The position numbers and the translations under genes are program-made. The notes beneath the pieces are model-generated. The model saw only the letters and a program-made list of their open reading frames with translations. It ran no database searches and had not been told where the DNA came from. From CAZZKE01 sp964655005 (GTDB lineage Bacteria; Pseudomonadota; Alphaproteobacteria; Rhodospirillales; JABHCV01), in the NCBI GenBank assembly GCA_964655005.1, contig CAZZKE010000005.1:16076-80075 (forward strand): 64,000 nucleotides of DNA, given 5' to 3'. Below are positions 61,367 through 64,000 of this stretch, piece after piece. Position 1 is the first letter of the stretch, and each line of letters begins with the position of its first letter.

Positions 61367-62605
61367 ATGACCGCCCTGTCACCATTATCCCCCCTGGCGC
61401 CGGGAAAATTTCCTGAAATACCGGCCATCGCCGGGGTCCGGCTGGCGGTCGCCGATGCCGCCGTGCACTATCGTGGGCGGACCGACCTTCTGCTGGTGGA
61501 ATTGCATTCCGCGACCACCGTGGCCGGCGTCTTTACCCGCTCCCTGACCGCCTCGGCGGCGGTCGATTGGTGTCGCGAGGCGTTGGCTGGCGGCCTGGCC
61601 AGGGGGTTGCTGGTCAATTCCGGCAATTCCAACGCCTTCACCGGAAAACGGGGTGTCGCCGCGGTCGGACGCACGGTCCAGGCTGCCGCCGGGTTATTGG
61701 CGTGCCCTTCGGGCAATGTTTTCGTCGCCTCGACCGGGGTTATCGGCGAGCCCATGGCCGACCACAAGATCACCGATGCGCTGCCGGGCATGTACGCCGG
61801 TTTGTCCGACCGGGGCTGGGAAGCGGCGGCGCGGGCGATTATGACCACCGACACTTTCCCCAAGGGGGCCGCCGCCGATACCCGGATCGGCGGCGTCGCG
61901 GTGACCCTGGGCGGCATCGCCAAGGGTTCGGGCATGATCGCCCCGGATATGGCCACCATGCTTAGTTTCGTCTTTACCGACGCCGCCATCGCGGCCCCGG
62001 TTTTGCAGGAATTGCTGAACCAAGGATGCGCCGCTTCGTTTAACTGCATTACCGTCGATAGCGACACCTCGACCAGCGATACCCTGATGCTGTTCGCCAC
62101 CGGGCGGGCCGGAAACGCCGAAATAACCGCGCTTGACGATCCCCGGCTACAGGATTTCCGGGCCGCGCTCAATGCCTTGCTGGTCGACCTGGCCTGCCAG
62201 GTGGTGCGCGACGGGGAAGGGGCCGGCAAGTTTATCACGATTACCGTCAGCGGCGCCGATAGCCACCGGGCGGCCAGGGTTGTCGGCCTGGCCATCGCCA
62301 ATTCACCCCTGGTCAAGACCGCCGTCGCCGGTGCGGACGCCAACTGGGGCCGCATCGTCATGGCCGTCGGCAAGTCGGGCGAACGGGCCGACCGCGACCG
62401 GCTGGCGATCCGCATCGGCGGCATCCTGGTGGCCGCCGAAGGCATGGTCGTGGATGGTTACGACGAGGCGCCGGTGGCCGATCACATGAAGGGGCTGGAA
62501 ATTGACATCGGAGTCGATCTGGGGCTCGGCGATGGCCGGGCCACGGTATGGACCTGCGACCTGACCCACGGCTACATCGACATCAACGCCGATTACCGTT
62601 CCTGA
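61367..62605 (+). CDS. argJ: Bifunctional glutamate N-acetyltransferase / ornithine acetyltransferase
   Basis: ArgJ transfers the acetyl group from N-acetylornithine to glutamate in the cyclic arginine pathway. The 412-residue precursor carries the self-cleavage site in KGSGMIAPDMATML: the peptide bond between Ala and the nucleophilic Thr is cut to make alpha and beta chains. Other family blocks are LLVNSGNSNAFTGKRG and GADANWGRIVMAVGKSGE. It starts eight bases after the parvulin stop. Confidence 0.97.
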   Translation: MTALSPLSPLAPGKFPEIPAIAGVRLAVADAAVHYRGRTDLLLVELHSATTVAGVFTRSLTASAAVDWCREALAGGLARGLLVNSGNSNAFTGKRGVAAVGRTVQAAAGLLACPSGNVFVASTGVIGEPMADHKITDALPGMYAGLSDRGWEAAARAIMTTDTFPKGAAADTRIGGVAVTLGGIAKGSGMIAPDMATMLSFVFTDAAIAAPVLQELLNQGCAASFNCITVDSDTSTSDTLMLFATGRAGNAEITALDDPRLQDFRAALNALLVDLACQVVRDGEGAGKFITITVSGADSHRAARVVGLAIANSPLVKTAVAGADANWGRIVMAVGKSGERADRDRLAIRIGGILVAAEGMVVDGYDEAPVADHMKGLEIDIGVDLGLGDGRATVWTCDLTHGYIDINADYRS

Positions 62606-62696
62606 TTGGCGGTCGCGGCGCGGCGCGGCGCCCGTATTACCAAAAATTGTTGCCGGTGCCGTATGCACGGCCCCGGAAAGATTCTAGATTGGCTCT

Positions 62697-63170
62697 ATGT
62701 TATACCAAGACGGATGCTTTGGCGCCCCGGTCAAAAGGCCCCAGGGGGAAGCGCCGACCTTGCTGGTCGCCGCCGTCGCCCTGCTTGACGGCGACAACCG
62801 GGTGCTGCTGGCCCGGCGGCCCGAGGGCAAGGCGCTGGCCGGCATGTGGGAATTCCCCGGCGGCAAGGTGGAACCGGGCGAAACGCCGGAAAGCGCGCTG
62901 GTCCGCGAACTGGCCGAGGAACTGGCCATCGACATCACCGAAAGCTGCCTGGCGCCGCTGACTTTCGCATCGCACGTTTACCATGCCGGCGAGGCCGGCG
63001 ATGACGCTTTTCATTTGCTCATGCCGCTGTATGTGTGCCGGGTCTGGAAGGGTCTGGTTCAGGCCCGTGAAGGGCAGCAGTTGAAATGGTTGCGGCCGCT
63101 GGCCATGACCGACCTGGCGATGCCGCCGGCGGACCGGCCGCTGGTCGCCATTCTAAGGGATTGGCTATGA
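62697..63170 (+). CDS. mutT: 8-oxo-dGTP diphosphatase, MutT/Nudix family
   Basis: The 157-residue Nudix protein cleans oxidised dGTP from the nucleotide pool. The Nudix box is complete: GGKVEPGETPESALVRELAE, then EL, preceded by LLARRPEGKALAGMWEFP as in MutT. The ATG at 62697 is used, although the TTG codon (62760) after AGGGGGAAG would also give a family-like N terminus. Its stop overlaps the next start as ATGA. Confidence 0.93.
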   Translation: MLYQDGCFGAPVKRPQGEAPTLLVAAVALLDGDNRVLLARRPEGKALAGMWEFPGGKVEPGETPESALVRELAEELAIDITESCLAPLTFASHVYHAGEAGDDAFHLLMPLYVCRVWKGLVQAREGQQLKWLRPLAMTDLAMPPADRPLVAILRDWL

Positions 63171-63910
63171 AAACCGCCTGCCTGATCATCATCGGCAACG
63201 AAGTGCTCTCGGGCCGCACACAGGATGCCAACCTGGCCTATCTGGGCGATGGCCTGAACGGTGTCGGCGTCCGCTTGGCCGAAGCCCGGGTGATCCCCGA
63301 CGACAGCGATGTTATCGTCGCCGCGGTCAACGCCTGCCGCCCGGCCTTCGATTACGTGTTCACCACCGGCGGCATCGGCCCGACCCATGACGATATTACC
63401 TCCGCCGCCATCGCCAAGGCTTTCAACCTGCCCCTGGTGCGCTACCCCAAGGCCCTGGCGGCGCTTGAAAAATACTACAAAAACAATAAACAGGAACTCA
63501 ACGATCAACGCCTGAAAATGGCCGAGGCGCCCGAAGGCGCGACCCTGATCGGCAACCCGGTCAGCGTCGCGCCGGGCTACCGGATCGAAAACGTCTATGT
63601 CATGGCCGGTGTGCCGCTTGTCATGCGGGCCATGTTTGACGGCATGAAGCACACCCTGGCCGGCGGCAAGCCGATGATATCGCGCTCGATTTTGGCCCGG
63701 CTCGGCGAAGGAATGATCGCCGAGGGACTGGGCCGGATTCAGCTACAGCACGCCGATGTGGAAATCGGCAGCTATCCGTTTTTTCGGGACGGCAAGCTCG
63801 GCACCAGCCTGGTCATGCGCTCGACCGACCCCGCCGCCATCGACCGGGCGGCGGAAAAAATCAACGCCCTGGTCCGCTCGCTGGGCGTCGAACCGGTCGA
63901 TGAAGAATAG
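63167..63910 (+). CDS. CinA-like molybdopterin-binding domain protein (MoCF_biosynth)
   Basis: The 247-residue protein begins KTACLIIIGNEVLSGRTQDA and has VFTTGGIGPTHDDITSAAIA, the signature of the N-terminal (COG1058) domain of CinA; later blocks are GNPVSVAPGYRIENVYVMAG. It lacks the C-terminal nicotinamide-nucleotide amidase (PncC) domain of full-length CinA. The family includes ADP-ribose or FAD pyrophosphatase-type enzymes. The ATG overlaps the mutT stop (ATGA), so the pair may act in nucleotide housekeeping. Confidence 0.92.
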   Translation: MKTACLIIIGNEVLSGRTQDANLAYLGDGLNGVGVRLAEARVIPDDSDVIVAAVNACRPAFDYVFTTGGIGPTHDDITSAAIAKAFNLPLVRYPKALAALEKYYKNNKQELNDQRLKMAEAPEGATLIGNPVSVAPGYRIENVYVMAGVPLVMRAMFDGMKHTLAGGKPMISRSILARLGEGMIAEGLGRIQLQHADVEIGSYPFFRDGKLGTSLVMRSTDPAAIDRAAEKINALVRSLGVEPVDEE

Positions 63911-63964
63911 GCGACCCGAAAATACTATAAAGTTCCCGCCAATATGCTATATGCAGTTTCGTAA

Positions 63965-64000
63965 GCGGGCGTGGTGAAATTGGTAAACACAAGAGACTTA
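63965..64000 (+). tRNA. tRNA-Leu(UAA), 5' part, cut by window end
   Basis: The last 36 bases, GCGGGCGTGGTGAAATTGGT followed by AAACACAAGAGACTTA, match the 5' half of bacterial tRNA-Leu: acceptor strand, D-arm with the class II pattern and the anticodon stem GAGAC followed by TTA, which reads as anticodon TAA if the loop continues with A. The variable arm and 3' half lie beyond the window. Confidence 0.85.

Overview
The window is GC-rich, gene-dense chromosomal DNA from an alphaproteobacterium. The best guess is a Rhodospirillales-like, probably environmental lineage. This rests on gene content (aerobic cobaltochelatase cobS/cobT, malyl-CoA lyase, DUF1491, DUF2889, RHH_4 and the BolA/J-domain/CobS/CobT neighbourhood), not on a marker phylogeny. 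A run of exactly 100 N inside an RND pump gene shows that this is a draft scaffold.

Region by region. 0-6.6 kb is a minus-strand housekeeping block: the first codons of a thiamin-type ABC ATPase behind a TPP riboswitch, a GAF-PAS-GGDEF cyclase, rsmB, guaB, rlmE and a Ppx/GppA phosphatase. 6.7-14.2 kb holds a creatinase-like M24 protein that lacks the usual metal ligands, a spermidine/putrescine-type ABC importer followed by a universal stress protein, and a maleate-isomerase-like protein with a HIT protein on the other strand. 14.3-15.7 kb carries DUF1491 and a GbdR/CdhR-like AraC regulator. 15.7-27.2 kb is the most striking part. A tightly packed minus-strand series (dimethylglycine-dehydrogenase-like flavoprotein, corrinoid protein, DUF1638 protein, MetV-like protein, MetF, pterin methyltransferase, RamA-like corrinoid activator, MATE transporter) faces a divergent non-pyrrolysine MttB-family methyltransferase.

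Read together, this block predicts corrinoid-dependent removal of a methyl group from a betaine-like quaternary amine. The methyl group would pass to tetrahydrofolate and be oxidised by a MetF/MetV reductase, while the dimethylglycine product goes to the flavoprotein. cobS and cobT, 4-8 kb beyond it, show that the host has a marker of oxygen-dependent B12 synthesis. The pathway is an inference from family membership and gene order; the substrate is not proven.

27.2-41.1 kb holds small conserved proteins, a second MATE transporter, cobST with a J-domain protein, a DMT transporter, BolA, an RHH protein, a hemerythrin with one substituted ligand, and an fbpABC iron operon behind a near-consensus Fur box. 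41.1-51.8 kb holds DUF2889, CorC, aroB, aroK, a 46-residue membrane protein, a secreted helical-repeat candidate, xerD, then iclR and malyl-CoA lyase divergent around a perfect 15-bp palindrome, accA and a DUF2332 gene with no ordinary start codon. 51.8-64 kb holds an RND pump broken by the N run, its membrane fusion protein, secA, a receiver-domain protein, a parvulin, argJ, mutT, a CinA-like protein and the 5' part of a tRNA-Leu cut by the window edge.

Adjacent genes often overlap by 4 or 8 bases (ATGA, GTGGCTGA, GTGACTGA, ATGCATAA); this pattern was used to choose several starts. No CRISPR array, insertion sequence, prophage or rRNA was seen, and no gene-free stretch exceeds 300 bases.
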